DNA from: a gamma proteobacterium symbiont of Ctena orbiculata
Lineage (GTDB): Bacteria > Pseudomonadota > Gammaproteobacteria > Chromatiales > Chromatiaceae
NCBI GenBank assembly: GCA_003058495.1
Contig: QBVC01000029.1
Coordinates: forward strand, 27,857 to 91,856
DNA length: 64,000 nucleotides
Reading direction: 5' to 3'
In this document: positions 55,675 to 64,000 of the stretch, piece after piece
How positions within the stretch are numbered: the stretch's first letter is position 1
Layout: each line of letters opens with the position of its first letter
Made by a program: the position numbers and the translations under genes
Notes under the pieces: model-generated
The model's database searches: none
Told to the model about the DNA's origin: nothing
Seen by the model: only the letters and a program-made list of their open reading frames with translations

Positions 55675-56979
55675 GTGATCATTATCCTCACGGGAGTCTC
55701 AGGCTCCGGCAAGACAACCATCGGACAACGCCTGGCGCAGGACCTGGGCTGGCGTTTCATCGAAGGCGACGACTACCACCCCGCGGAGAACCGGAAAAAA
55801 ATGGCGGCCGGCACGCCTCTCGATGACAACGATCGCCAACCCTGGCTCGTTGAACTGGAGAGGGTGATTACCCAATCCATCCAGTCTGGAGATGATGCGG
55901 TCCTCGCCAGCTCGGCCTTGAAAGAGCGCTACCGGGAGCAGCTGCGGGTGGATCCGGAACAGGTGCGGCTGGTCTATCTCTGCGGTTCCTACGAGCTGAT
56001 CCTGGAGCGGCTGAAGCAACGCATCGGCCATTTCATGAAGCCGGAGATGTTGCGCAGCCAGTTCGACGACCTGGAGCGGCCCAGCGATACCCTGGTGATC
56101 GATATTCACCAGGCCCCCGAGAAGATCGTCGATCAGATCATCGACCGGCTCAACCTGCCCGCCACCCGGCTGCTGCTGGATGGGTTGATGTTTCCCGAGG
56201 CGCCCCGCTGGCGCGACGGCTGGCTCTGGTTCACCGATCAACATGCCCAGCGCATCGTTCGGGTCAGCCCAGACGGGGAATCGGAAACCGTCGCTGAACT
56301 GGATGACCTGCCTGGAGGTCTGGGCTGGCTGCCGGACGGCCGCCTGCTGGTGGTATCGATGACCAAGCGGCAACTGCTGGTACTCGAGGATGGTGGACTC
56401 CGTCTCTATGCCGACCTCTCGGATCTCGCCTCTTTCCACTGCAACGATATGCTCGTCGATGCCCGGGGCCGCTGCTACGTGGGCAACTTCGGCTACGATC
56501 TCCACGCTGGTGCCGAACAGAGCCCCGCCGAGCTGATCCTGGTCGACACCCAAGGCGCATGCTCGATCGTTGCCAGGGAGATGATCTTTCCCAATGGCTG
56601 CGCCCTCACCCCGGACGGTTCCACTCTGTTGGTGGCTGAAACTTTCGCCTCACGCATCACCGCCTTCGATGTGGAAAAGGATGGCGCTTTGGCTAAGCGA
56701 TGCATCTGGGCCGAACTGGGGGATGCCTACCCGGATGGTATCTGCCTGGATAGGAATGGCCTGTTGTGGATCGCCGCACCCAATCAGTCGCGTCTGATTC
56801 TGGTACGCGAGGGGGGCGAAATCATGCGCAGTATAAAACCCTTGGGATCACCCTATGCCTGTATCTTGGGGGGTGATGATGGAGAGCTACTATTCATCGC
56901 CAGTTCGGAGACCGATGAACCCGAATCTGCCAAACAGCAAAAGAGCGGCAGAATAGAAACAATGGCAATTCAGCCTTGA
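55675..56979 (+). CDS. Bifunctional gluconokinase / SMP-30-type gluconolactonase fusion
   Basis: A 434-residue two-domain enzyme. Residues 1-162 are a GntK-type gluconokinase: P-loop GVSGSGKTT (7-15), EGDDYHPAENRKKMAAGTPLDDNDRQPWL, and ASSALKERYREQLR. Residues 163-434 form an SMP-30/gluconolactonase propeller with the metal-site residues Glu175 (MFPEAPRW), Asn257 (FHCNDML), Asn307 (FPNGCALTPDG) and Asp354 (YPDGICLDRNG) all present. One chain could therefore open gluconolactone and phosphorylate gluconate to 6-phosphogluconate. Start GTG 55675. Both halves look intact. The SDR at 63470 may supply the lactone. Confidence 0.9.
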   Translation: MIIILTGVSGSGKTTIGQRLAQDLGWRFIEGDDYHPAENRKKMAAGTPLDDNDRQPWLVELERVITQSIQSGDDAVLASSALKERYREQLRVDPEQVRLVYLCGSYELILERLKQRIGHFMKPEMLRSQFDDLERPSDTLVIDIHQAPEKIVDQIIDRLNLPATRLLLDGLMFPEAPRWRDGWLWFTDQHAQRIVRVSPDGESETVAELDDLPGGLGWLPDGRLLVVSMTKRQLLVLEDGGLRLYADLSDLASFHCNDMLVDARGRCYVGNFGYDLHAGAEQSPAELILVDTQGACSIVAREMIFPNGCALTPDGSTLLVAETFASRITAFDVEKDGALAKRCIWAELGDAYPDGICLDRNGLLWIAAPNQSRLILVREGGEIMRSIKPLGSPYACILGGDDGELLFIASSETDEPESAKQQKSGRIETMAIQP

Positions 56980-57229
56980 TGCTCTAACACCCCTGATTTA
57001 CCCCCATACTTCTACCTCTTACTGATCAGGTAAAGCGACATAAACATCAGCATTGGGTCCTTTACATCAACAGCACATCATCAGACATTCTTACCCACTA
57101 AATCACTACTGTCGTGTTAAATTAGGTTAAACATCAACATACTCCATTGTACTCTCGTAATTTAATAGGAATGAGGATTATGCAAGAGATAAAAAATCGA
57201 CAACCTGTGTCCTTGATCTTTCTGTCGCT

Positions 57230-57257
57230 CGTCATTCCGGCGAATGCCGGAATGACG
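57230..57257. repeat. CGTCATTCCGGC-type hairpin repeat
   Basis: Perfect 12-bp arms around GAAT. It belongs to the same family as the nested repeat at 34813-34881. It lies in the 56980-57360 gap, which is AT-rich and holds no other feature that I can see. Confidence 0.75.
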
Positions 57258-57360
57258 TGGATAAAATAACTAAACTTTTCTTGAGGAAGCGGAAGTGAAT
57301 GGAACAGCAGTACCACAAAAATATATATACACTATGTTCCTGATATCCAGGCAGAAATAA

Positions 57361-58473
57361 TTACTCCACAAATTCATACGTAACGTATTCCAACTCTACA
57401 TCTTCTTCCTTCTCATTTTCCTTCAATGAAAACAGATTTAACTTCTGTTTTCTGTATAACTCTATTTTACTGTTTGGTTTTCCCATATATGAATTTCCTA
57501 GAAATGATTTTTTAAACTGATACGATTTTTTCCATTGTGCCAAACGAGTCACATTAGGTACTGTCACTCCATTTAGGGTCAACCGACCAGAGTATGCAAC
57601 TACAGGATATGGGCCATCAGTATTTCTTAGTAAAATTCGTATCCAAAACTTGTTTAAACCTGGATTAGCTGCAACTCTGTGATTGAACTCGATGCCATAT
57701 TCAGGCAAAACATAGCGATGAAGAGTGTTGCTTTTTCCATTTTCTATATAATAATGCTTTGGCTCTAGACCTAGTATTTTATCGAGTTGACTGACAACAC
57801 TCCCATTTATTTCTCTTCCTTGAATTCTGAACTCACCGTTTTCTAAAATATCAATATCTATTCTTTTTGCCGTGAGTTGACTGAATGGCGATGCATTAAT
57901 GTACACGCTGTTTCCAGCGTAGTTTGTACCATACAACTTATCATAAGCATACTTTACATCAATAAGAGATTGTTTAAGCTCAATCAGATGCGAACGAAAT
58001 TTATAACCGACAACTATGCTGGTGCTGTTTAGCAATAGCTCTTTCAATGTTCCGCCTAATAAAACTGAATCTATGGGAATATTCACCGCTCTACAACCAA
58101 TGCTTATTTCACAGTGCGGGATAGCAAAGTGATAATTAGTACTGTTACGTTTACCATTACCTGTGAAGTAGAAGAACCCCCCATAGTCCTTATCAATAAC
58201 GCCTGGAACACCTATTGAAAGCCAAGAAAACGAATCACTAGACGTATCCATATGAAAACCTACAGAAACATGCTGCGCCAGTTCCCCTATGACCTTTCTT
58301 TCAAAATCAGTGTGAAAATGATAAGTGCTTTTATCGGAACTGTGTATGCTCCAAACACTGTTATCTCGTGTAAGGTGCTTAACTGAAACTTCAGCAAATG
58401 AAGATTGAACCCAACCAAAATAGACCAACAAGCATACTATATGTAAATAAGTACAATTACTTTTCATAAACAT
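57361..58473 (-). CDS. AT-rich secreted protein of unknown function
   Basis: A 370-residue protein with a signal peptide (HIVCLLVYFGWVQSSFA, cleavage before EVS). The mature part is beta-rich, with many Tyr, Asn, Ser and Lys residues and few cysteines (one pair, HCEISIGC), ending in an acidic tail. No domain was recognised. The base composition is markedly AT-rich compared with the roughly 60 % GC around it, and its flanks (56980-57360, 58474-58747) are AT-rich too, suggesting recent transfer. The start may be ATG 58473 or ATG 58467. Confidence 0.75.
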   Translation of the reverse strand: MFMKSNCTYLHIVCLLVYFGWVQSSFAEVSVKHLTRDNSVWSIHSSDKSTYHFHTDFERKVIGELAQHVSVGFHMDTSSDSFSWLSIGVPGVIDKDYGGFFYFTGNGKRNSTNYHFAIPHCEISIGCRAVNIPIDSVLLGGTLKELLLNSTSIVVGYKFRSHLIELKQSLIDVKYAYDKLYGTNYAGNSVYINASPFSQLTAKRIDIDILENGEFRIQGREINGSVVSQLDKILGLEPKHYYIENGKSNTLHRYVLPEYGIEFNHRVAANPGLNKFWIRILLRNTDGPYPVVAYSGRLTLNGVTVPNVTRLAQWKKSYQFKKSFLGNSYMGKPNSKIELYRKQKLNLFSLKENEKEEDVELEYVTYEFVE

Positions 58474-58747
58474 ATCTCGTTCCCAATCTTGTTTTTCGTA
58501 GAAAACATATCATTTAGGTTCAATATTGTTGGCCTTTGATCATGAGTAGCGATCATTGGATTCATTCCATGTAATCACCCAATAATCAATTCATACTTTT
58601 CAACATTCTTGAGCGAGTTATAAGTTTCCAGTTCTAATTCTGACTACTCTCTAAAGACTGTTCCTATTCATCCTTTTTCCATTTATTGTAAGTACACTTA
58701 TCCACTACTTCTCTAAATATGCACATTCCTTCACCGTGGGATTGAGG

Positions 58748-61444
58748 TTATCTCGCCAACGACTCATCCTCATGCCCGAGAAACACCGGGATATCCTTGC
58801 GGTAGCGCCGCATCACCAGATTGGCCAGCAGGCCTGTCCAGCCGGTCTGGTGGCAGGCGCCAAGCCCCTGCCCCGTCTCGGCATGAAAGTACTCGTAAAA
58901 AAGATTGAGATGACGCCAGCTCTCGTCGGTCTGAAAGGGGCTGTCGCGACGCAGTGCCGGAATATTGCCCTGCCCGTCCCGCCGGTAGAGATCGACCAGC
59001 CGCTCCGAGATCAGTGTCGCGATCTCCCGCAGGGTCAGCTTTTGGCCATCGAGACAGGGCACGGGATAGGTAAACTCGTCACCCAAAAAGCGATGGAACT
59101 TCTCCAGCGCCTGCACCAATGCATAGTTGGTGGGCAGCCAAACGGGACCACGCCAGTTGGAGTTGCCACCGAACAGGCCGCTCTCCGATTCTCCCGGCAG
59201 GTAGTCGATAGTGGTCTCGCCAATCCCCGGCAGATGACCCAGATCCCGATAATTTCGGTGCAGCTTGCTGAGACTGCGCACCCCGTAGAGCGAGAGGAAC
59301 TCATCCTCGTTGAGCAGACGATTGAGGATCCGCGGCAGCATGTTGTGATCGACCAGCGCCAACAGGTGTTCACCGCGATCGTTCTCCCAATCGGGACAGG
59401 CACAGACGTAGCTACCCTGAAACAAGCCTTTCTTGTGTATTTTCAGCATCTCGCGAAAGCGCGGCACGTTCGACAACAGACGTTGATCGACCACCTCGGT
59501 GGCAAACAGGGGGATCAGCCCGACCCAGGAGTAGACATCGATGCGGTGGTGCGAGCCATCCGGCGTTATCAGCAGGTCCTTGAAGAAGCCCGTCTCCATG
59601 TCCCAGAGGGAGGGACCGTTCTCGTCGCCGCCGCTGATCGCCTTGGCGATGGCGAGGAACTGCTCGTAGCACTGCACGGCAATCGCTTCATAGTCATTGT
59701 CCTCAACCGCCAGTTCCAGGGCAATCAGGGTCATATTGAGGGCGAACATGGCCATCCAGCCGGTGGCATCCGCCTGCTTGAGGCTAAACCCCGCCGGCAG
59801 GGGGCTGGAGCGGTCATAGACCGAGATATTGTCGAGGCCGAGAAACCCCCCCTCGAAGAGATTCTGCCCCTGGCTGTCCTTGCGGTTGATCCACCAGGCG
59901 TAGTTGAGCAGCAGTTTGTGGAACTCCCGCTGCAGAAATTTCCTGTCCCCGCTCCCCCGCTGCACCCGCTCGGCACGGTAGACCTTGAGGGTGCCCCAGG
60001 CATGGACGGGTGGATTGACATCCTCGAAGGCCCACTCATAGGCGGGGATCTGGCCATTGGGATGGAGATAGTGCTCACCCAGCACGACCTCGATCTGTTG
60101 CTTGGCGAAGTCCACATCGACCAGGGCCAGGGCCACGCAGTGAAAGGCGAGATCCCAGGCGGCGAACCAGGGGTACTCCCAGGCATCCGGCATCGACAGC
60201 ACATCCGCCGCGCGCAGGTGGCGCCAACGATGGTTCCTGCCCTGCCTGCGTTCCTGGGGCGGCCTTGCCTGATCACCCTCCAGCCAGCGCTGCACATCGA
60301 AGTGGAAAAACTGTTTACTCCAGATCATCCCCGCGAGTGCCTGACGCATGATCCGATGATCCTCCACCCCGCCCTCCGGCAGCAGTTCGTCATAGAAGAT
60401 GTCCGCCTCCGAGCGGCGCAGGGCAAGGAGCTTTTCCAATTCGTTGAAAGGCTGTTCAAGGGGGGTGTCAGTCAGTACCAGATCGATCTTTTTCGATGTG
60501 CCGGCGGCAACCTTGAGGTGGTATCGTGCGGCGAATTTGGTACCCCTGGCATCCGGATTGACGGCATCGATCTCCCCCTCGACCAGATAGCGGTGGAATG
60601 CGTCCTTCACATAGGCAGAGGATAACCGCTCTCCCCATAGCCTCTCGCCATTGGTCTCATTTTCCGTGAACAGCAGATCCGCCTCATGCTCTGCATAGAG
60701 CCAATAGTCACCCAAAGTGGCATGCTCGCATCTCACCGCCCAGGCCGCACCGCCGGTTGTCTGCGCTTCACGCCGCAATTCGGGTTTGACGATCTCGTCA
60801 TCCCCCCATGACCAGGTATTGCGGAACCAGAGCTGAGGCAATAGATCGATCTCTGCATCCTCATCCGAGCGGTTGTTGAGGGTGATGCGGATCGCTATCC
60901 GCCCAGGGGAAGCCTTGGCGTAACAGACATCCACATCCCAATAGCGCTGTTCATCGAAGAGACCGCTGTCGAGCAGGTTGAAGGGGGGATCGTGCCGGCT
61001 GCGACTGGCGTTCTCTGCGACCAGCTGCTGGTAGGGATAGGCTCCCTGGGGATACTTGTAGAGATAACGCAGCCAACTGTGGCTCGGCAGCGCATCGCTG
61101 TAGAAGTAGTACTCTTTGACATCCTCGCCCCGGTTGCCCTGGTTGCCGGTAAGACCGAAGGCCCGCTCCTTGAGGATTGGGTCGTGGCCATTCCACAAGG
61201 CAATGGCAAAGCAGAGCCGCTGGGCTTCATCGCATATCCCCCCCAATCCATCTTCGTTCCATCGATAGGCACGGGAGCGCGCCTGATCGTGGTCGAAATG
61301 CTCCCATGCGGTTCCATGAGGACTGTAATCCTCGCGTACCGTGCCCCAGGCCCGTTCAGAGAGATAGGGCCCCCACAGCTTCCAGTCGGCATCACCGAGC
61401 CGCTGCTGTTCCAATCGTTTACGTTCCTCATTGAGTTGTCCCAT
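58748..61444 (-). CDS. GH63-family glucosidase
   Basis: An 898-residue protein of the bacterial GH63 type (related to mannosyl-oligosaccharide glucosidase and YgjK), which removes alpha-linked glucose. N-terminal ERAWGTVREDYSPHGTAWEHFDHDQARSRAYRWNEDGLGG is characteristic, and the (alpha/alpha)6 barrel follows with YPWFAAWDLAFHCVALA (likely general acid Asp) and NSNWRGPVWLPTNYALVQAL. No signal peptide, so cytoplasmic. It starts 23 nt after the debranching enzyme, with GGGGG before the ATG. Confidence 0.9.
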   Translation of the reverse strand: MGQLNEERKRLEQQRLGDADWKLWGPYLSERAWGTVREDYSPHGTAWEHFDHDQARSRAYRWNEDGLGGICDEAQRLCFAIALWNGHDPILKERAFGLTGNQGNRGEDVKEYYFYSDALPSHSWLRYLYKYPQGAYPYQQLVAENASRSRHDPPFNLLDSGLFDEQRYWDVDVCYAKASPGRIAIRITLNNRSDEDAEIDLLPQLWFRNTWSWGDDEIVKPELRREAQTTGGAAWAVRCEHATLGDYWLYAEHEADLLFTENETNGERLWGERLSSAYVKDAFHRYLVEGEIDAVNPDARGTKFAARYHLKVAAGTSKKIDLVLTDTPLEQPFNELEKLLALRRSEADIFYDELLPEGGVEDHRIMRQALAGMIWSKQFFHFDVQRWLEGDQARPPQERRQGRNHRWRHLRAADVLSMPDAWEYPWFAAWDLAFHCVALALVDVDFAKQQIEVVLGEHYLHPNGQIPAYEWAFEDVNPPVHAWGTLKVYRAERVQRGSGDRKFLQREFHKLLLNYAWWINRKDSQGQNLFEGGFLGLDNISVYDRSSPLPAGFSLKQADATGWMAMFALNMTLIALELAVEDNDYEAIAVQCYEQFLAIAKAISGGDENGPSLWDMETGFFKDLLITPDGSHHRIDVYSWVGLIPLFATEVVDQRLLSNVPRFREMLKIHKKGLFQGSYVCACPDWENDRGEHLLALVDHNMLPRILNRLLNEDEFLSLYGVRSLSKLHRNYRDLGHLPGIGETTIDYLPGESESGLFGGNSNWRGPVWLPTNYALVQALEKFHRFLGDEFTYPVPCLDGQKLTLREIATLISERLVDLYRRDGQGNIPALRRDSPFQTDESWRHLNLFYEYFHAETGQGLGACHQTGWTGLLANLVMRRYRKDIPVFLGHEDESLAR

Positions 61445-61467
61445 GATCGCCCCCGGATGACTATCGG

Positions 61468-63477
61468 CTAACTGCTGGCCCCGTTGCGCTTCGCCTTTTC
61501 AAGACGCCACCAGGCATCCAGGGTGCAGGCCACCGACCAGGCCTGAGCCGGTGTCCCCGCGGGCAGATGGGGCGGATCGCCGTCAAAGATCTCGCTGATG
61601 GAGCCAAGCCCTGCATCCAGGAGATGATCGGCCAGGGGTTTGAGGATATTCTGAGCCCCTTCCGCATCACCATTCACCCTGAATTCGGCCTGGGCATAGT
61701 GTCCCAGCAGCCATGCCCAGACCGTCCCCTGATGGTAGGCGCCATCACGATCGGCCACGCCGCCTCGATAGCGGCCCCGATAGGCATTGTCGCGGGGACT
61801 CAGTGAGCGCAAACCGTATGAGGTGAGCAGCTCCCTGCCGCAGAGCGCGACGATCTCGCGGCAGGTCGTTTGATCAAGGGGGGTATGGGACAGACTGACG
61901 GCCAGGATCTGGTTCGGACGCACCGTCGCATCATCCCCGGATGGGCCGTCGAGCAGATCGTAGAGCCCCTGGCCGCCACCGCGGTGAAAACGCCCGAAGC
62001 TCCGGCCCACCTTGGCGGCAAGCTCGCTGTAGGATTTTTTCCCGCCGCCTAGCCGGGAGGCAAAATCGGCCATGACCTCGAGCGCATTGAACCAGAGGGC
62101 ATTGATCTCCACCGCCTTGCCCATCCTCGGGGTAACCACCCATTCACCGACCTTTGCATCCATCCAGGTCAGCTGCACCCCGGCCTCTCCCGCCGCCAGC
62201 AGATGGTCCTCGGGATCCATACCGATCCCATAGCGGGTACCCCTGATATGCCAGTCGATCATCCCCTCGAGCACCGGGAAGACCTCCGCCAGGGATTCCC
62301 TGTCCTGGGTGGCATCGATATAGGCTCGCCAGGCCTCGAAATACCATAATGCGGCATCCACCGTATTGTACTCCGCCTGCTCGCCGCCTGCGGTGAACCG
62401 GTTCGGCAGCTGTCCCCGGTCGGCCAGTTCCGCATAACCGAGCAGAATCGAACGGGCGATATCGGTCCTGCCCGTGGCAATGGTCAGGCCCGGCAGCGAT
62501 ATCATCGTATCCCGTCCCCAATCGCCGAACCAGGGATAACCGGCAATGATCGAATCGCCGCTCTTTTTCGATGGCAGGCCCCGCTTGATCAGGAAATCGT
62601 CGGCCGCCAGCAGGAGCCGGCATATCCACGCCGGCGCGCTGCCCGCGATCGAGTCGCTGCCGCCCCGTACAAGCTCGTCATCCCGCATGATGAACCGCTC
62701 CATCGACGATACCAGATCGAAATCCATGCCCCCCTCCAGGGTGATTGCGAAGCCCGCCCACTCACCCTGCTTGAGTTGAAGATTGACCCGGCCCACCGAC
62801 AGATTGTTATCCACCGCAGAGAGCCCGCGCTGCGCCTCAACCTGCAGCAGAAAGCCTTCGTACCAATGTTGCCAGGGCTCGAAGGAGGCGTCACTGGTAT
62901 GGATATGGAGCCGATCGCCCTCGGGCCACTCGACACAGAGGGCGTTGTCCGATTCGGTGACCGCAGCGGTTGTGTCGCTGATATGAATGGTGCCGTCATG
63001 GTCGCGGCGATTGGCCAGCAGATTGACGCTCAACTCTGCGGCCCCATCACCGCCTTCGAGCCGATAGGCCACATAGGTGGTGGCCTGACCATGCTCCATC
63101 CAGATACGCATCTCCAGGCTGGTATCGCCGAAGCTGAACCGCCACACCGGCATCCGTCCCTGCAGCCTGAAATTCTCGAGATACCGGTAACCCAGGGGAT
63201 CGATCGCCTCCCCATACCAGCGGTTGGTGAACAGCGGCAGCTCCCTGCCGTCAAGCCGCAGGGTGGCATCGGCCTTGGCCATCATGAGGTGGCGGTCGAG
63301 GGCCGCGGATAACGGGGTGATCAGCAAGCCATGGTAGCGCCGTGTCAGGCTGGTGGCGATGGTGCCCGCCGCGTAGCCGCCCAGGCCATTGGTCAGCAAC
63401 CATTCGCGGCGTTCCGCCTGACCAAGGTCGCCACAGACGGCTCGACCGAATGAGACCGGCAGCAAGGGATCAGCCAC
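61468..63477 (-). CDS. Amylo-alpha-1,6-glucosidase (glycogen-debranching type)
   Basis: A 669-residue GDE-type enzyme cleaving alpha-1,6 branches. The N-terminal domain starts EWLLTNGLGGYAAGTIATSLTRRYHGLL (family hallmark), and the catalytic (alpha/alpha)6 barrel has YPWFGDWGRDTMISLPGL and GGEQAEYNTVDAALWYFEAW. Start GTG 63477 overlaps the SDR stop by 8 nt. It is cotranscribed with the SDR and GH63 genes, so a glucan is likely broken down to glucose in the cytoplasm. Confidence 0.93.
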   Translation of the reverse strand: MADPLLPVSFGRAVCGDLGQAERREWLLTNGLGGYAAGTIATSLTRRYHGLLITPLSAALDRHLMMAKADATLRLDGRELPLFTNRWYGEAIDPLGYRYLENFRLQGRMPVWRFSFGDTSLEMRIWMEHGQATTYVAYRLEGGDGAAELSVNLLANRRDHDGTIHISDTTAAVTESDNALCVEWPEGDRLHIHTSDASFEPWQHWYEGFLLQVEAQRGLSAVDNNLSVGRVNLQLKQGEWAGFAITLEGGMDFDLVSSMERFIMRDDELVRGGSDSIAGSAPAWICRLLLAADDFLIKRGLPSKKSGDSIIAGYPWFGDWGRDTMISLPGLTIATGRTDIARSILLGYAELADRGQLPNRFTAGGEQAEYNTVDAALWYFEAWRAYIDATQDRESLAEVFPVLEGMIDWHIRGTRYGIGMDPEDHLLAAGEAGVQLTWMDAKVGEWVVTPRMGKAVEINALWFNALEVMADFASRLGGGKKSYSELAAKVGRSFGRFHRGGGQGLYDLLDGPSGDDATVRPNQILAVSLSHTPLDQTTCREIVALCGRELLTSYGLRSLSPRDNAYRGRYRGGVADRDGAYHQGTVWAWLLGHYAQAEFRVNGDAEGAQNILKPLADHLLDAGLGSISEIFDGDPPHLPAGTPAQAWSVACTLDAWWRLEKAKRNGASS

Positions 63478-64000
63478 CTTCTCTGAACCCCGGATAGAGG
63501 GTCATGCCGCCGTCGACGAACAGCGTTGTTCCCGTCACATAGTCCGATTCATCCGAGGCAAGCCAGACCGCCGCCTTGGCGATGTCCGCAGGATCGCCGA
63601 TTCGCTCATAGGGGATCAATTTCAACAGCGAGGCCTCGGCTTCCGGGGTCTCCCAGGCAGTGCGATTGATCGGCGTGCGGATCGCCCCCGGCGCGATGCC
63701 GTTGACCCTGATCTTCTGATGCGCCAGCTCCTGGGCGACGCTCTGCATGAACATCATAACCCCCCCTTTCGAGGCCGCGTAGTTGACATGCCCGGCCCAG
63801 GGAATGACCTCATGCACCGAGGACATGCAGATGACCTTTCCTGCCGCGCAAGAGAGTTCCGGCACCACACCGCGCCGCACAAACTCCCTGGTTGCCTCCC
63901 TGGTGCAGAGAAACTGGCCGCTAAGGTTTACATCCATAACCTTGTTCCACTGCTCAAGGGTCATATCGACAAAGGGGGCATCGCGCTGGATGCCGGCATT
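63470..64000 (-). CDS. Short-chain dehydrogenase, glucose 1-dehydrogenase-like (5' truncated)
   Basis: The N-terminal Rossmann part lies beyond the window edge; 176 residues are visible, starting NAGIQRDAPFVDMTLEQW (the NNAG motif is cut). Catalytic Ser in CMSSVHEV and YAASK are present, and the C-terminus GTTLFVDGGMTLYPGF resembles NAD(P)-dependent glucose 1-dehydrogenases. If so, it makes glucono-lactone, the substrate of the fusion at 55675. The specificity is inferred from the family pattern and context. It overlaps the debranching enzyme by 8 nt. Confidence 0.88.
   Translation of the reverse strand, partial: NAGIQRDAPFVDMTLEQWNKVMDVNLSGQFLCTREATREFVRRGVVPELSCAAGKVICMSSVHEVIPWAGHVNYAASKGGVMMFMQSVAQELAHQKIRVNGIAPGAIRTPINRTAWETPEAEASLLKLIPYERIGDPADIAKAAVWLASDESDYVTGTTLFVDGGMTLYPGFREGG

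Noticed and set aside
58736..60625. A 629-codon open frame antisense to the GH63 gene
   Set aside because: GH63 motifs are clear on the minus strand; the plus frame has no family features.

Overview
The window is a gammaproteobacterial chromosome segment of roughly 60 % GC with dense, operon-rich coding. Gene orders such as thrS-infC-rpmI-rplT-pheS-pheT-ihfA-merR, recA-recX-alaS-lysC-csrA-tRNA-Ser and lptF-lptG next to pepA-holC are typical of Gammaproteobacteria. A soxXAKL cluster, an Rnf complex and a very large pyruvate:ferredoxin oxidoreductase point to a sulfur-oxidising, probably autotrophic member of the Chromatiales or the Sedimenticola / Ca. Thiodiazotropha type. That placement is inferred from gene content, not from a phylogeny. 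No prophage, CRISPR array or intact insertion sequence was found.

Layout. 1-10.8 kb (+): the end of a pyruvate:ferredoxin oxidoreductase with a fused C-terminal ferredoxin domain, then rnfC-D-G-E-A, a small cysteine-rich membrane protein, ppsA and ppsR. Together these could link ferredoxin reduction at the membrane to acetyl-CoA -> pyruvate -> PEP. rnfB is not in the cluster. 11-19.4 kb: an adenylate cyclase with a coupled lipoprotein, a DUF3943 protein, lptG/lptF (-), pepA, holC and an acidic unknown protein. 19.6-24.3 kb (-): small unknown genes and a PhnD-like periplasmic binding protein overlapping a PAS-GGDEF-EAL protein. 24.4-31.4 kb (-): tandem repeats carrying tRNA-like ends, tRNA-Ser(GCU), csrA, lysC, alaS, recX and recA. 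31.6-36.5 kb: an MFS exporter divergent from a LysR regulator, riboflavin synthase, a cupin, an Ap4A phosphorylase-like protein and a GIY-YIG protein. 36.8-39.1 kb (+): soxX, soxA, soxK and soxL. 39.4-47.2 kb (-): tRNA-Pro(GGG) and the thrS-to-ihfA translation/IHF block. 47.5-53.9 kb: a zinc-uptake island with a Zur box, two divergent transport operons, an outer-membrane protein and a small His-rich protein. 54-64 kb: a conserved unknown gene bracketed by two structured RNA-like repeat elements, a gluconokinase-gluconolactonase fusion, an AT-rich secreted orphan, and an operon of glucose-dehydrogenase-like SDR, glycogen-debranching enzyme and GH63 glucosidase.

Most notable: (i) two ~110-bp elements, each a long closing stem around two hairpins with identical AGGGAU loops that match the core of the CsrA-binding consensus, and a third such hairpin in the recA leader; (ii) a single protein carrying both gluconolactonase and gluconokinase domains, near a glucan-degrading operon that ends in a sugar dehydrogenase; (iii) the PFOR-Rnf-PpsA-PpsR module with an NqrM-like small protein; (iv) a hairpin just upstream of thrS whose 7-nt loop looks like a tRNA-Thr anticodon loop; (v) non-canonical starts for infC (ATC) and apparently recX (CTG). 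Several dispersed inverted-repeat families also fill the intergenic spaces.
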